A DNA stretch of 64,000 bases from Dolichospermum flos-aquae CCAP 1403/13F (GTDB lineage: Bacteria > Cyanobacteriota > Cyanobacteriia > Cyanobacteriales > Nostocaceae): NCBI RefSeq assembly GCF_012516395.1, contig NZ_CP051206.1, positions 2,648,501 through 2,712,500 on the forward strand, given 5' to 3'. Below are positions 36,505 through 44,863 of the stretch, piece by piece (the first letter of the stretch is position 1; each line of letters starts with the position of its first letter). A model generated the notes under the pieces. The model was given only the letters and a program-made list of their open reading frames with translations, did no database searches and had not been told where the DNA came from. The translations under genes were made by a program, and so were the position numbers.

Positions 36505-36900
36505 TCAGGATTTTACTTTTTTTGTGGCCTGTTCAATTATATCTTCAATTTTCTTAATATTCTGATCTCCGGCTAAGTAACCAATACCTCGATGTAAATG
36601 TAAGCGAAATTGCGTAATCAGGGTTTCTCTATCTGTATCTAAGCCGTCGTTGTAGCATCTTTGTTTTAGTGCTAAAAGTAAAATATCGGACATTTCTCCC
36701 CCAAAAACCCGCCATGTCATTTCGACGTTGCTATCTTGGGGAATAGGTACGGGGGAAGGTGCAGCGGTTTCTGCTAGGGAACGACAAAACGCCCACCGAC
36801 ATAATATGTTCCATTGTTCGATTTTGGTGCTGCGTTTGAGTTTGAGGAGTTGTTCTTTGGCTGTTTGGGAGAGTTTGATTCTTTCTATTGGTGATTCCAT
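36505..36900 (-). CDS. dndE: DNA phosphorothioation protein DndE
   Basis: 131 residues, close to the usual DndE length of 110-130. Matching features are the N-terminal IERIKLSQTAKEQLLKLKRSTKIEQWNILCRWAFCRSLAE, then WRVFGGEMSDILLLALKQRC and the C-terminal HLHRGIGYL. DndE is reported to bind nicked DNA and acts with DndC and DndD in replacing a non-bridging phosphate oxygen by sulfur. It is the last dnd gene of the leftward operon, separated from dndD by an HNH gene and its small partner. Confidence 0.92.
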   Translation of the reverse strand: MESPIERIKLSQTAKEQLLKLKRSTKIEQWNILCRWAFCRSLAETAAPSPVPIPQDSNVEMTWRVFGGEMSDILLLALKQRCYNDGLDTDRETLITQFRLHLHRGIGYLAGDQNIKKIEDIIEQATKKVKS

Positions 36901-36942
36901 GATTTTGGTGATTAAGTTATTTGTGATGATGAGAAAATTTAT

Positions 36943-37386
36943 CTATTTTTGAATAGGATCTTCTGGAGGTGGATGACGATTAATAGCTTTATCAGCAGCA
37001 CGAATATTGATAATTCTTTCTCTATTTAAATCTAGTATTCCTATTGTTGCTTTTCCTGTAGGTGTCAAACCAATAATTATTAATCCATCTGTTGACCAGA
37101 TAAAATGTTCATTCCACAGGCTTTTTCTAGGGTTAAATAGTGCAACTTGATTACCAGAATCAGGATCTATTGCTGTGAGATTATTTGATTTTCTGCGGTT
37201 ACAATGAAAACAGGCCAGTGCTAAATTATCTATAGTATTTTTGCCATCTTTACTTAATGGAATTACATGATCTACTGTAAATAATACATATTGCCATTTT
37301 TCTGATGCGTGACAATATTCGCATAATTCTAATGCGCGTTGACGTACTTGCTGCTGAATTGAATCTGTTATTTTCCGACTTGACAC
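36943..37386 (-). CDS. HNH endonuclease inserted in the dnd operon
   Basis: 147 residues from GTG at 37386, 10 bases after the stop of the preceding small gene. The HNH motif is complete: CEYCH (about 22-26), VDHVIPLSKDGKNTIDNLALACFHCNRRKSN with His, Asn and the second zinc CxxC, followed by a C-terminal part (LFNPRKSLWNEHFIWSTDGLIIIGLTPTGKATI) shared by many cyanobacterial solo HNH proteins. It may be part of the Dnd restriction function or a selfish/homing-like gene carried with the small partner. I favour the second because this pair type also occurs apart from dnd genes (from memory). Confidence 0.88.
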   Translation of the reverse strand: MSSRKITDSIQQQVRQRALELCEYCHASEKWQYVLFTVDHVIPLSKDGKNTIDNLALACFHCNRRKSNNLTAIDPDSGNQVALFNPRKSLWNEHFIWSTDGLIIIGLTPTGKATIGILDLNRERIINIRAADKAINRHPPPEDPIQK

Positions 37387-37397
37387 TTTTATATATT

Positions 37398-37679
37398 TTA
37401 GTGGTTTTGATTGTGGGCTAGATTACGGACTATGCGATTTAGAAAACTCAGATAATCATCTATTTCTTCATAACTATCTAATTCTTGTTCTTCTTCTGGT
37501 GTGAGTTGAGAATTTTGTTGTTTAAAAAGTAATGTTTCAATGCGATTCTGGACATTACTAGAAGCACGAAAGATAGGTGTTCCTTCTTGTAACTCGATTG
37601 TGACAGCACCTTCTAAGGGTAAGGTAGCAGGTAAATTATGTAAAGTTGGTAGTAGAGGAATTGTCATATTTAAATCCAT
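37398..37679 (-). CDS. Small acidic partner of the HNH gene
   Basis: 93 residues. N-terminal beta-rich part (LPLEGAVTIELQEGTPIFRASSNVQNRIETLL) and a charged helical end (LTPEEEQELDSYEEIDDYLSFLNRIVRNLAH). It lies 11 bases before the HNH gene and 18 bases after dndD on the same strand. Strongly acidic composition near a nuclease suggests an inhibitor or specificity factor, but there is no direct evidence. I do not recognise a named family. Confidence 0.7.
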   Translation of the reverse strand: MDLNMTIPLLPTLHNLPATLPLEGAVTIELQEGTPIFRASSNVQNRIETLLFKQQNSQLTPEEEQELDSYEEIDDYLSFLNRIVRNLAHNQNH

Positions 37680-37697
37680 GAAATACTAAATAACATT

Positions 37698-39686
37698 TTA
37701 CCAAAAATAACCAGGTTTTATTGTGGTTTCTCTTTTGTTGGAGTTATATTGGAGTAGGTATTCGCGGGCTATGGCTTCGGTTTCTTGGAGGTTTTGATAT
37801 TCTTTTTTGCCGATTTCGGTGTCGGTGGAAAGGAGGATTACTTGATGGCTGGCTGAGGGAAAGTATCTTTCTACTAGGTTGTTGCGGTGGGAGGAGTCTA
37901 GTCTTCCTAATGGGGTGTCTATGGCGATAGGTAAGCGTCTTCCTGATACTTTGGCTAATCCCCACAAAAATGCGATCGCTAATAGTTGTTTTTCACCGGC
38001 GGAAAGCCGATGTTTGGGGACTTGTTTTCCGTTTAAATCATATAATGATAAGCCGAAGGTTTTACTGTCTATAGCTATGCGATGTACTAGGTCTGATTTA
38101 TGTAATAAATATAGAAAACAGTTTTTGACTTCTTCTTCTAATTTATTCAATTTTCTCAAAGTCAATCTTTCTCGAAATACTTTTAATGTTTGTTGAACTT
38201 TTAATGCAGAATCAATAATATGTTCACTATTTTGATATTTGATATTTTGTACAGTATATTCATTTAGTTCTTGTCTCAATTTTTTGGTTTCTGTATCTAA
38301 TTCTATCAGTTTTTGAGTCATTATTTCTGACTGAGATTTAATTTTATTAAATTCAGTTTGTGCTTCTTTTACTGCTTTCTGCAATTTCGTATATTCTTCC
38401 GGTGCAGCCGCAGTTTGTACTTGTCTTTCTAAGGTGAGAATTTCTTCTTCATAATTATTTAATTCATCTAATTGCTTTTGGGCGTTATTTTGAGAAACTT
38501 CTAAACGATAGGTTATATTGTCAAGTAAACTTAAACTTTCTTCATCTCCATTTAACCAATTATTTTCTGTTGATAAGTTATTAGTATATAAGTTATTGAT
38601 ATCTTCTGCTAAAAAAGATTGAATATTAGTAAGTTTATTATTTTCCAGATTTAATTGTTGTAGCCAATTTAGTAATCTTTCATCTCTAGCAATTAAGACA
38701 TCTTTCGCTAATTGGATTTGTTGAGTTTTCAGTTCCTTTTCTCCCTGTCTTTGCACTTGCGATAATAAAGGACTAATCAAAGCTAAAGGTAAAACATCAG
38801 CAGCTAATTCACATAAGGATTCACGGACGTTATTAGCAACTTTGATTTTTTCTTCTCTTTGTTGTTCTAACTGACTACGTTCAGCAGCAATTTTACCACC
38901 TTCATTCACAAATCTATCTAAAGCCTCTTCATGAACTTTTTCTAATTCTGTAACTTCAATATTTAGATTTGCGAGTTTTATCTGATTGTTTTCGTATTCT
39001 GCCTGTTTTTCCTGAAGTCGGGTTTCAATTTCTGCTAATTTTTCTAAATCTTTTGTATCTGCAAATTCTCGTTTTTTGCGATTTACTAATATCTCTAAAT
39101 CAATTGCCAATTTATCAGCTAATTCTAAACCCAAAAGTCCGTTAATAGCATCTACAACTATGGGCGGGGGTATTTCCTGTTCTGCAAGTTCTTTAACTTG
39201 TTCACCGTCAAACAGAAATAAATTAGAAATCCCTATAGGTAAAATATTTTCTATATATTCATCCCAAATATTTACTAATGAATCAATTGGCCATGTTTCA
39301 TCATCTCCTAATATTCCTAATTGGTCTTTTCCGTCTTTAGGATTTTTTTCCCAAGTCCGCACAACCCGATATTTTATAGGTCTATCTTCTTCGATATGTT
39401 CAAAAACTAATTCAATTCTGGTTTTTTCTATAGGGGTACTTTTACTATTTACACATTGGGTTAAAAAATCACTATAACTCAAATTTCCCCTGGTTGAACA
39501 TTGGGCGCGTTGTCCATATAATGCAAGGCGAATGGCATCCATAAGGGTGGTTTTTCCGCCGCCGTTCATTCCTCCTAATAAAATAATTGGACGGGCGTTA
39601 TCTTCGTCAATTTGGGGGTTGAGGTTGATGATTTGTTTACCAGCATAAGGACCGAAGTTTTGCAGGACTAATTCTAGGAAGATCAT
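37698..39686 (-). CDS. dndD: DNA phosphorothioation ATPase DndD
   Basis: 662 residues from the ATG at 39684-39686 (MIFLELVLQNFGPYAGK). An in-frame extension of 40 residues upstream from a TTG is translated repeat DNA (SLFLCVLCASVVR) and is not part of the gene. The SMC/Rad50-like layout is Walker A GGMNGGGKTT at 38-47, LFLFDGEQVKELAEQE near 160, a long coiled coil (about 200-540), an ABC signature KHRLSAGEKQLLAIAFLWGLA near 585 and Walker B LPIAIDTPLGRLDSSHR near 610. DndD supplies the ATP-dependent, DNA-acting part of the sulfur-insertion complex. It is separated from dndC by 210 bases of repeats. Confidence 0.94.
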   Translation of the reverse strand: MIFLELVLQNFGPYAGKQIINLNPQIDEDNARPIILLGGMNGGGKTTLMDAIRLALYGQRAQCSTRGNLSYSDFLTQCVNSKSTPIEKTRIELVFEHIEEDRPIKYRVVRTWEKNPKDGKDQLGILGDDETWPIDSLVNIWDEYIENILPIGISNLFLFDGEQVKELAEQEIPPPIVVDAINGLLGLELADKLAIDLEILVNRKKREFADTKDLEKLAEIETRLQEKQAEYENNQIKLANLNIEVTELEKVHEEALDRFVNEGGKIAAERSQLEQQREEKIKVANNVRESLCELAADVLPLALISPLLSQVQRQGEKELKTQQIQLAKDVLIARDERLLNWLQQLNLENNKLTNIQSFLAEDINNLYTNNLSTENNWLNGDEESLSLLDNITYRLEVSQNNAQKQLDELNNYEEEILTLERQVQTAAAPEEYTKLQKAVKEAQTEFNKIKSQSEIMTQKLIELDTETKKLRQELNEYTVQNIKYQNSEHIIDSALKVQQTLKVFRERLTLRKLNKLEEEVKNCFLYLLHKSDLVHRIAIDSKTFGLSLYDLNGKQVPKHRLSAGEKQLLAIAFLWGLAKVSGRRLPIAIDTPLGRLDSSHRNNLVERYFPSASHQVILLSTDTEIGKKEYQNLQETEAIAREYLLQYNSNKRETTIKPGYFW

Positions 39687-39715
39687 GGGTTTTTGGGTTG
39701 GGTATTCTAGTTTTT

Positions 39716-39768
39716 TTAAACGAACCACAGAGGCACAGAGGACACAGAGAAAGAGAGAAAGGAGATAT
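39716..39768. repeat. AACGAACCACAGAGG dispersed repeat
   Basis: AACGAACCACAGAGGCACAG continues with GACACAGAGAAAGAGAGAAA and GGAGATA. It is almost identical to 51512-51559. Its proximity to dndD creates the false N-terminal extension of that frame. Confidence 0.85.
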
Positions 39769-39772
39769 TTAT

Positions 39773-39881
39773 CTCGTTCCCTGTCTCTGACAGGGAATGC
39801 TGTCAAGAGGCTCTGCCTCGGTTATAATGAGTTGAGGTAGAACCTCAAGATTGGCATTCCCAGCCAGAGGCTAGGAACGAG
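39773..39881. mobile_element. MITE-like palindromic element between dndC and dndD
   Basis: Ends CTCGTTCC (39773) and GGAACGAG (39881), with inner arms GGGAATGC (39793-39800) and GCATTCCC (39854-39861), giving roughly 28-bp imperfect terminal inverted repeats around a short centre. No coding capacity. Confidence 0.6.
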
Positions 39882-39896
39882 GGTGGGGAGGATATT

Positions 39897-41522
39897 CTAT
39901 TGGTCTAGGCTATCATCTGGGTTCTTCTGTGCATATTTGAAGTTAGCCCAAGTTTGTGGTTTACTCTCTTGTTTTTCGGCGGTATCTCCTAAACTTAATT
40001 GTTTGAATTTTTCCCGAATTGTCGCAACATCACCTTCTAATGCTGCTTGTCGTAAATCCCGTTTTAAATGGGCATTTGCGATCGCTTTTTCTGGTGAACG
40101 GGAACTTGTATCAAAGCATTTTTCTAGGCTTTCGTAGATACCCACACGGCGAGTTTTTTTCTTAAATTGTCTTTCTGTATCTAATAGTCTGGCCATTAAT
40201 TCTAGGTGCATTCCGTCACCTTCACAGATTTCTTCTAATACTCCCCATTCATCACTACCAAGTATGCTTTGATCTGCACCAGGACGAGGATCTTTAAATA
40301 CTTCTCCTGTGACTTCTTCGTATATGCGGGGGACACTATCATCAAATTCGTGTTTTTCTTCTAACCATATTCGGCGAATTTCACTCAATTCTGCTTGAGA
40401 AATAAGGGTAATATCGCGCATATTTTCGGGCGCATTTTCACGCATTTCTTTTTGCGCTGTTAATAATTTTCTTAACCAATATTCTCGCCAATATTTTGTA
40501 TATGGACCATGTATAGGTTCAATAGATGCTTCACCATTTACATTACGTTCAAATAATTGAACTTCTCCCCAGATACGACGGAAATCTCTTTTTTCGCGGT
40601 CACGGTCAACATCTAATTCAGCACGAAAATCAACTAATGGTTGTAACCATTCTTTTTCTTCATCATTTTGAATCATTGCTTGCATAGATTTATCACTGTT
40701 AACCAATGTGCAAACCCAGCAACCGAAGCGAGAACTTCCACAACTAGGAGTAGAAGTATCAACAACTAAAGGACATTCATTATCTGCTGTTGCACCTCTA
40801 TACATAGTAAATAAATCTTTATTGCTATATCCCCAAGGGTTTGAAAACTGCATTAAATATAGCCAAACTTCATCAGTTCGCCAATCTTCAATAGGTGTGT
40901 AAAGTAGAGAATTTATCAAATTAGGATGAGGACAAAGACGCTCTCTGACTCGACCTGCTTCACGTTTCATCATTATCAAACCGCGAGTTATGCTTTCAGT
41001 TTTGCGAGTTCCTAAAATAACTATTGTTTCACCATTAGCTCTCACAACGTCACGAATAAAAAGATTAGAAGGCTCAATTTTTAGCCGTCCGGTACACCAG
41101 CGGAATTTATTGCGCGGTGCTGGGTAGCCTTTACCAATTAAACCTGCCCAATATGTTTGTTTAGTTTCTGGTTGCAGCAAATGAGGTTGTATTGGCATTT
41201 TTTGCTCTTCAGCCGCTACTTCCATTTGTTTTAATGAGCTTTTTACCCAAGCAGAAACATAGGGATTTTCTACACCTGTATCTGTCGTAATTACATGAAT
41301 TGGTTTAGTTCTTTTTTCCGCTGGAAGTCCAGAAATTGCATTCCAAATAAGCTGTAAAGTAGCAGTGCTGTCTTTTCCACCTGAATAGCCTACTACCCAA
41401 GGTATCTCATCTAAACAATACAATTCTTGAATTTCTGTCGTCAAAGCTTGGATATACTCCACTAACTCTGGTACAGTACGATTCGGCTGATTTTTATTTT
41501 CTGGCTGTTGTGTTGTAGTCAT
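39897..41522 (-). CDS. dndC: DNA phosphorothioation sulfurtransferase DndC
   Basis: 541 residues, PAPS-reductase/ATP-pyrophosphatase fold. The PP-loop SGGKDST is at 47-53 (VVGYSGGKDSTATLQLIW). Iron-sulfur cysteines are likely among CTGRLKIEPSNLFIRD, the DNECPLVVDTSTPSCGSSRFGCWVC segment (about 245-272) and neighbours. DndC activates the target and transfers sulfur with DndD/DndE; the sulfur donor is usually DndA or the housekeeping IscS. No dndA is present, so IscS or another cysteine desulfurase must serve. First gene of the leftward dnd operon, divergent from dndB. Confidence 0.96.
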   Translation of the reverse strand: MTTTQQPENKNQPNRTVPELVEYIQALTTEIQELYCLDEIPWVVGYSGGKDSTATLQLIWNAISGLPAEKRTKPIHVITTDTGVENPYVSAWVKSSLKQMEVAAEEQKMPIQPHLLQPETKQTYWAGLIGKGYPAPRNKFRWCTGRLKIEPSNLFIRDVVRANGETIVILGTRKTESITRGLIMMKREAGRVRERLCPHPNLINSLLYTPIEDWRTDEVWLYLMQFSNPWGYSNKDLFTMYRGATADNECPLVVDTSTPSCGSSRFGCWVCTLVNSDKSMQAMIQNDEEKEWLQPLVDFRAELDVDRDREKRDFRRIWGEVQLFERNVNGEASIEPIHGPYTKYWREYWLRKLLTAQKEMRENAPENMRDITLISQAELSEIRRIWLEEKHEFDDSVPRIYEEVTGEVFKDPRPGADQSILGSDEWGVLEEICEGDGMHLELMARLLDTERQFKKKTRRVGIYESLEKCFDTSSRSPEKAIANAHLKRDLRQAALEGDVATIREKFKQLSLGDTAEKQESKPQTWANFKYAQKNPDDSLDQ

Positions 41523-41702
41523 TTTTCCTTACCTGTGGATACATGAACATAGAATCAATACTTCCCTTTGGGGGCATGAAATCATCTAGTATATAAATAA
41601 ATCTAAGCTATGCGTGCAGCATATTTTTAAAAATCGCATCCCTAGTATCCATCTTTTTGGACAATAAAGCAAGATTTAGTCACCAAGTTTTCAAAAATTA
41701 AC
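41523..41702. promoter_or_regulatory. Divergent dndC/dndB promoter region
   Basis: 180-bp AT-rich intergenic stretch between two divergent starts. Inverted hexamers GGATAC (41535-41540) and GTATCC (41646-41651) and the palindrome-like TGCGTGCAGCA near 41611 are candidate operator parts. DndB is known in other bacteria to repress the dnd operon by binding its promoter, so autoregulation here is plausible. No -35/-10 pair is convincing. Confidence 0.35.
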
Positions 41703-43301
41703 ATGAATGATAATACAGATACACTCAATAATCAACTCGCTAACGAGTATTTAGAACGGGAAAATCAGGATAAACAGGTATTAGCTTTACTGCTAGACAG
41801 GTTTTTAGAGAAAAAAGACCAAATTCTTGTCCAAAAAACAGAAATGGGTGGTACGGAGGCTTATGTAGGTTCTGTGACATTGGAATGGTTCGCGGGACGG
41901 GTACATTTTGCGTCTGGTTTACCCCTGCTGCAAAAAAAGTACAACCCAGAGACAGAGAATATTGAAATTGACGCTGATAGTATTGATGACATTCAACAAC
42001 GTCCTGTTGATTGGTCGCGTCAAGCACCGTTAGTACAGTATTTAGCAGCGAGGAAAAATCATAAATTTCCGGCTGTGTTGGTGGTAATTAATCAACCTTG
42101 GGTAGATAACCCCAAAGCAGCGGAGTGGGATAGTCAAGGACGGGCTAAAAAAGCGACGACTGATTTTATACCTTTAGATAAAGATGGTAAAGTCGGTTTA
42201 CTGAATATTTCTGAAGACAATGTGACAATTTATGCTTTAGATGGTCAGCATAGATTAATGGGTGTCCAAGGTTTAATGGAGTTAATTAAATCAGGTAAAC
42301 TGCAACGTTATAAAAAGGATAAAACTGCTGATGATAGTTTTATTACCTTATCTGATTTGATTGAGAAATATCAAGTAGAACCTGCTTATTTACAAAGTTT
42401 ATCTAAAGAAAAAATTGGCATTGAATTTATTTGTGCGGTGAATACCGGGGAAACTCATACAGAAGCAAAACGACGGGTAAGATCCATTTTTGTTCATGTA
42501 AATTTAATGGCTGCACCTTTAACTAAAGGTCAGTTAGCACAATTAAATGAAGATGATGGTTTTGCTATTGTAGCGCGAAAAATTGCCGTTACACATCCAC
42601 TTTTAGAACAAAAACCCAATCGCAATCCCCGTGTTAATTGGAATAGTGCCACAGTAGCCGCTAATTCTACGGTTTTGACGACCTTGCAAGCCTTACAAGA
42701 TATGTCTGAAAGGTATTTGGGGCAAAAGTTCCCCCACTGGAAACCTTTGGAAAAAGGGTTAATTCCCATGCGTCCAGAAAATGAAGAAATTCAGGAAGGA
42801 ATTGCCGATTTTAGATTACTTTTTGATAATTTAGCGAATCTTCCCAGTTATAAAATATTGGAACACGAAGATACAACTGTTTTGCGGCGCTTCCATTTTG
42901 AAAAAGACGGAGGTGAGGGAAATATGTTATTTCGTCCAGTTTCTCAAGTTGCTTTAGCGCAAGCTTTGGGAACTTTGGTATTTAAAAAAGATTTTCCTTT
43001 GACGGATATTTTTAAGAAGTTGGAGAAATTTGACCGTCAAGGGGGTTTTAGTAGTATGGAATATCCTCAATCTATATGGTATGGGGTTTTATATGACCCC
43101 AATAAAAAGCGGGTACAGGTAGTAGGAAAAGATTTAGCTGTGAAGTTATTCATTTATATGTTGGGAGGAATGACTGAAAAAATGGAAGTTACGGCTTTAC
43201 GTAAAGCTTTAGCTAATGCTAGGACAATGGAAGAACAAACTATAGGTTTTGATGGAAAATTGGTAAAACCGCAAGATGTAGGACTTCCGATTATTTTATA
43301 A
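41703..43301 (+). CDS. dndB: DGQHR-domain protein, DndB-like regulator
   Basis: 532 residues with the diagnostic DGQHR motif at 180-184 (IYALDGQHRLMGVQG), preceded by VGSVTLEWFAGRVHFASGLPL and followed by FVHVNLMAAPLTKGQLAQLNEDD. DndB proteins regulate the dnd cluster; typical ones are around 360 residues, so this one is longer, mainly by a C-terminal part of about 150 residues (LFRPVSQVALAQALGTLVF onward). It is divergent from dndC. The gene symbol is by family and context; the DGQHR family also includes proteins outside Dnd loci. Confidence 0.85.
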   Translation: MNDNTDTLNNQLANEYLERENQDKQVLALLLDRFLEKKDQILVQKTEMGGTEAYVGSVTLEWFAGRVHFASGLPLLQKKYNPETENIEIDADSIDDIQQRPVDWSRQAPLVQYLAARKNHKFPAVLVVINQPWVDNPKAAEWDSQGRAKKATTDFIPLDKDGKVGLLNISEDNVTIYALDGQHRLMGVQGLMELIKSGKLQRYKKDKTADDSFITLSDLIEKYQVEPAYLQSLSKEKIGIEFICAVNTGETHTEAKRRVRSIFVHVNLMAAPLTKGQLAQLNEDDGFAIVARKIAVTHPLLEQKPNRNPRVNWNSATVAANSTVLTTLQALQDMSERYLGQKFPHWKPLEKGLIPMRPENEEIQEGIADFRLLFDNLANLPSYKILEHEDTTVLRRFHFEKDGGEGNMLFRPVSQVALAQALGTLVFKKDFPLTDIFKKLEKFDRQGGFSSMEYPQSIWYGVLYDPNKKRVQVVGKDLAVKLFIYMLGGMTEKMEVTALRKALANARTMEEQTIGFDGKLVKPQDVGLPIIL

Positions 43302-43311
43302 TAATAGCTAA

Positions 43312-44250
43312 TTATGGCTGAAATATATGATGACGATGCCATTGTAAAGCTTCAATATCTGGAAAATATTTCTCCACTTTCGGTAATATGAGTATTTCCC
43401 CATGAAATTCTGTTATTGTTCTAGCATGGGGAGATACTTCTTCTAATTCTTTACTAACGATTATTTTGTATTTATCATCAACGGCAAACCAACCCCTATC
43501 AAAAGCCCAATGATGATTTTTACAAAGTGCTATTCCGTTATGTATTCTACTGTCATAAAAAGCAGAAAATGGCTTTATATGTGCGCCGTCAACAATATTT
43601 TGATTACCAGTTTTAGTAACTTTCAACCCACAAAAAGCGCATTGACAATCATATACAGAAACAACCGCTTTTCTAAAGAAAGCATTTCTAATTAGTGTTT
43701 TTTTTAAACTCCATTTAGGGTTGTTAGGTAAATTTTCAATATCATCTAGCTTTTCTACTTCTGGATAATCTTGAAAAGTTTGATTAATTTGTAAAAATTC
43801 TTCAATTTCATCTTCATTATCCGAGAAAAAAGCGGCTACAAGTGCATCAATTAATTCTTTTCGAGAAGATTCATCTTGTAAATAGTTAAATAATTCACTG
43901 TCTAAATATGCGTATTCAACAGCCTGTTTTAATTGGTTAGTTGTTTTTGGTTGTAAATTATTAAAACCTGCTTTAATTTCTACGTGCCAAAATCTCTCAC
44001 TTTGCAGATGAAAAAATGGATAGTGTAAACCCCCTTTATAAGATTGTGAGCCAATAACATTCCAATATTTATTAAAAGCTTGAATTAATTCATCTGAGAC
44101 AAAAATTTGATTATTGGTAATAACTCCTCTCATAATCAAATCAATTACGGTTAAAAGTAATATTGGTTTATATTGAGCATTACCACGTTTTCGGCTACTA
44201 CTTACTTTTAACTTAGAAAACTTTTCACAATAAAAACGAAGACTATTCAT
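43312..44250 (-). CDS. HNH endonuclease with apparent N-terminal sulfur-binding domain
   Basis: 312 residues. The C-terminal half is an HNH_2-type nuclease: CQCAFCG at 202-208, DGAHIKPFS at 221-229, Asn238 and His246/247, with Cys243 completing a zinc site. The N-terminal half (about 20-170) has AQYKPILLLTVIDLI and LHYPFFHLQSERFWHV, resembling the (H/Y)KPLLLL and YPFW-L-W pattern of the DNA sulfur-binding domain of ScoMcrA-type enzymes, including a Tyr-Pro pair (77-78) like the one in the sulfur pocket. This architecture belongs to type IV enzymes that cut phosphorothioated DNA. Convergent with dndB (10-bp gap). Domain identity is from memory of the motif pattern. Confidence 0.75.
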   Translation of the reverse strand: MNSLRFYCEKFSKLKVSSSRKRGNAQYKPILLLTVIDLIMRGVITNNQIFVSDELIQAFNKYWNVIGSQSYKGGLHYPFFHLQSERFWHVEIKAGFNNLQPKTTNQLKQAVEYAYLDSELFNYLQDESSRKELIDALVAAFFSDNEDEIEEFLQINQTFQDYPEVEKLDDIENLPNNPKWSLKKTLIRNAFFRKAVVSVYDCQCAFCGLKVTKTGNQNIVDGAHIKPFSAFYDSRIHNGIALCKNHHWAFDRGWFAVDDKYKIIVSKELEEVSPHARTITEFHGEILILPKVEKYFPDIEALQWHRHHIFQP

Positions 44251-44285
44251 ATCTCACTACTTTATAAAAACGCGAACAAAATGGA

Positions 44286-44759
44286 TTATTTTAAAAATCT
44301 AGTTAAATTAAATTCTCCTTCTATATTATTTTCTTGATAATCTATTGCTTTTCTTAAAATCAATAGAAATTGTATTTCATAATCAACAACTCCGCGCAAT
44401 TCACTTTGTAATATTTCTAATCCCCCATTAGCATACTCTTCAAATACTTGAGTCCGTTTATCCTCATATACATCTTCTCTAGAAGCAAGTATTTGGATAT
44501 CACTTGTCTCAACAATTCCTAATAATTTGATAATTTTGTCATAACCCAGTGAAGCAAAATTTTCTTGTGGAATTGGAGAAGGCTCTCTTTTTGTAGTATC
44601 TCCCAGAGGAACACTTTTTTTATACTTTACTCCTAATGCTGCCGCAAATATCATCACCTCCACATAAGTTTGGAAAAGTCCCGGTGTTTCCTTAGACGCT
44701 AGTAACGACTTCACCAACTCAGCCTTATCCTGAGCAATTTTGATTCTATTTGCAGCCAT
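44286..44759 (-). CDS. Dnd-associated protein 4 homologue
   Basis: 157 residues from the ATG at 44759 (MAANRIKIAQDKAELVKSLL); an ATG 36 bases upstream gives a less typical start. FQTYVEVMIFAAALGVKYKKSVPLG and ILQSELRGVVDYEIQFLLILRKAIDYQ match what I recall of the family annotated as dnd system-associated protein 4 (TIGR04062). No catalytic motif is visible; it is largely helical. It lies 35 bases upstream of the sulfur-binding HNH gene on the same strand, suggesting a shared restriction-side role. Assignment from memory, moderately sure. Confidence 0.7.
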   Translation of the reverse strand: MAANRIKIAQDKAELVKSLLASKETPGLFQTYVEVMIFAAALGVKYKKSVPLGDTTKREPSPIPQENFASLGYDKIIKLLGIVETSDIQILASREDVYEDKRTQVFEEYANGGLEILQSELRGVVDYEIQFLLILRKAIDYQENNIEGEFNLTRFLK

Positions 44760-44830
44760 AATTATAAAATATACACCCTTAACATCATAAACCAAACCTA
44801 ACTTACTAATACCATACTCTCACACTCCTC

Positions 44831-44858
44831 TTTGCGCCTCTGCGCCTCTGCGTGAGAA
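44831..44858. repeat. GCGCCTCTGCG dispersed repeat
   Basis: CTTTGCGCCTCTGCGCCTCT and GCGTGAG form the complementary orientation of the CACGCAGAGGCGCAGAGG family. It lies between the Dnd-associated gene and a Uma2 gene. Confidence 0.75.
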
Positions 44859-44863
44859 AAAAA

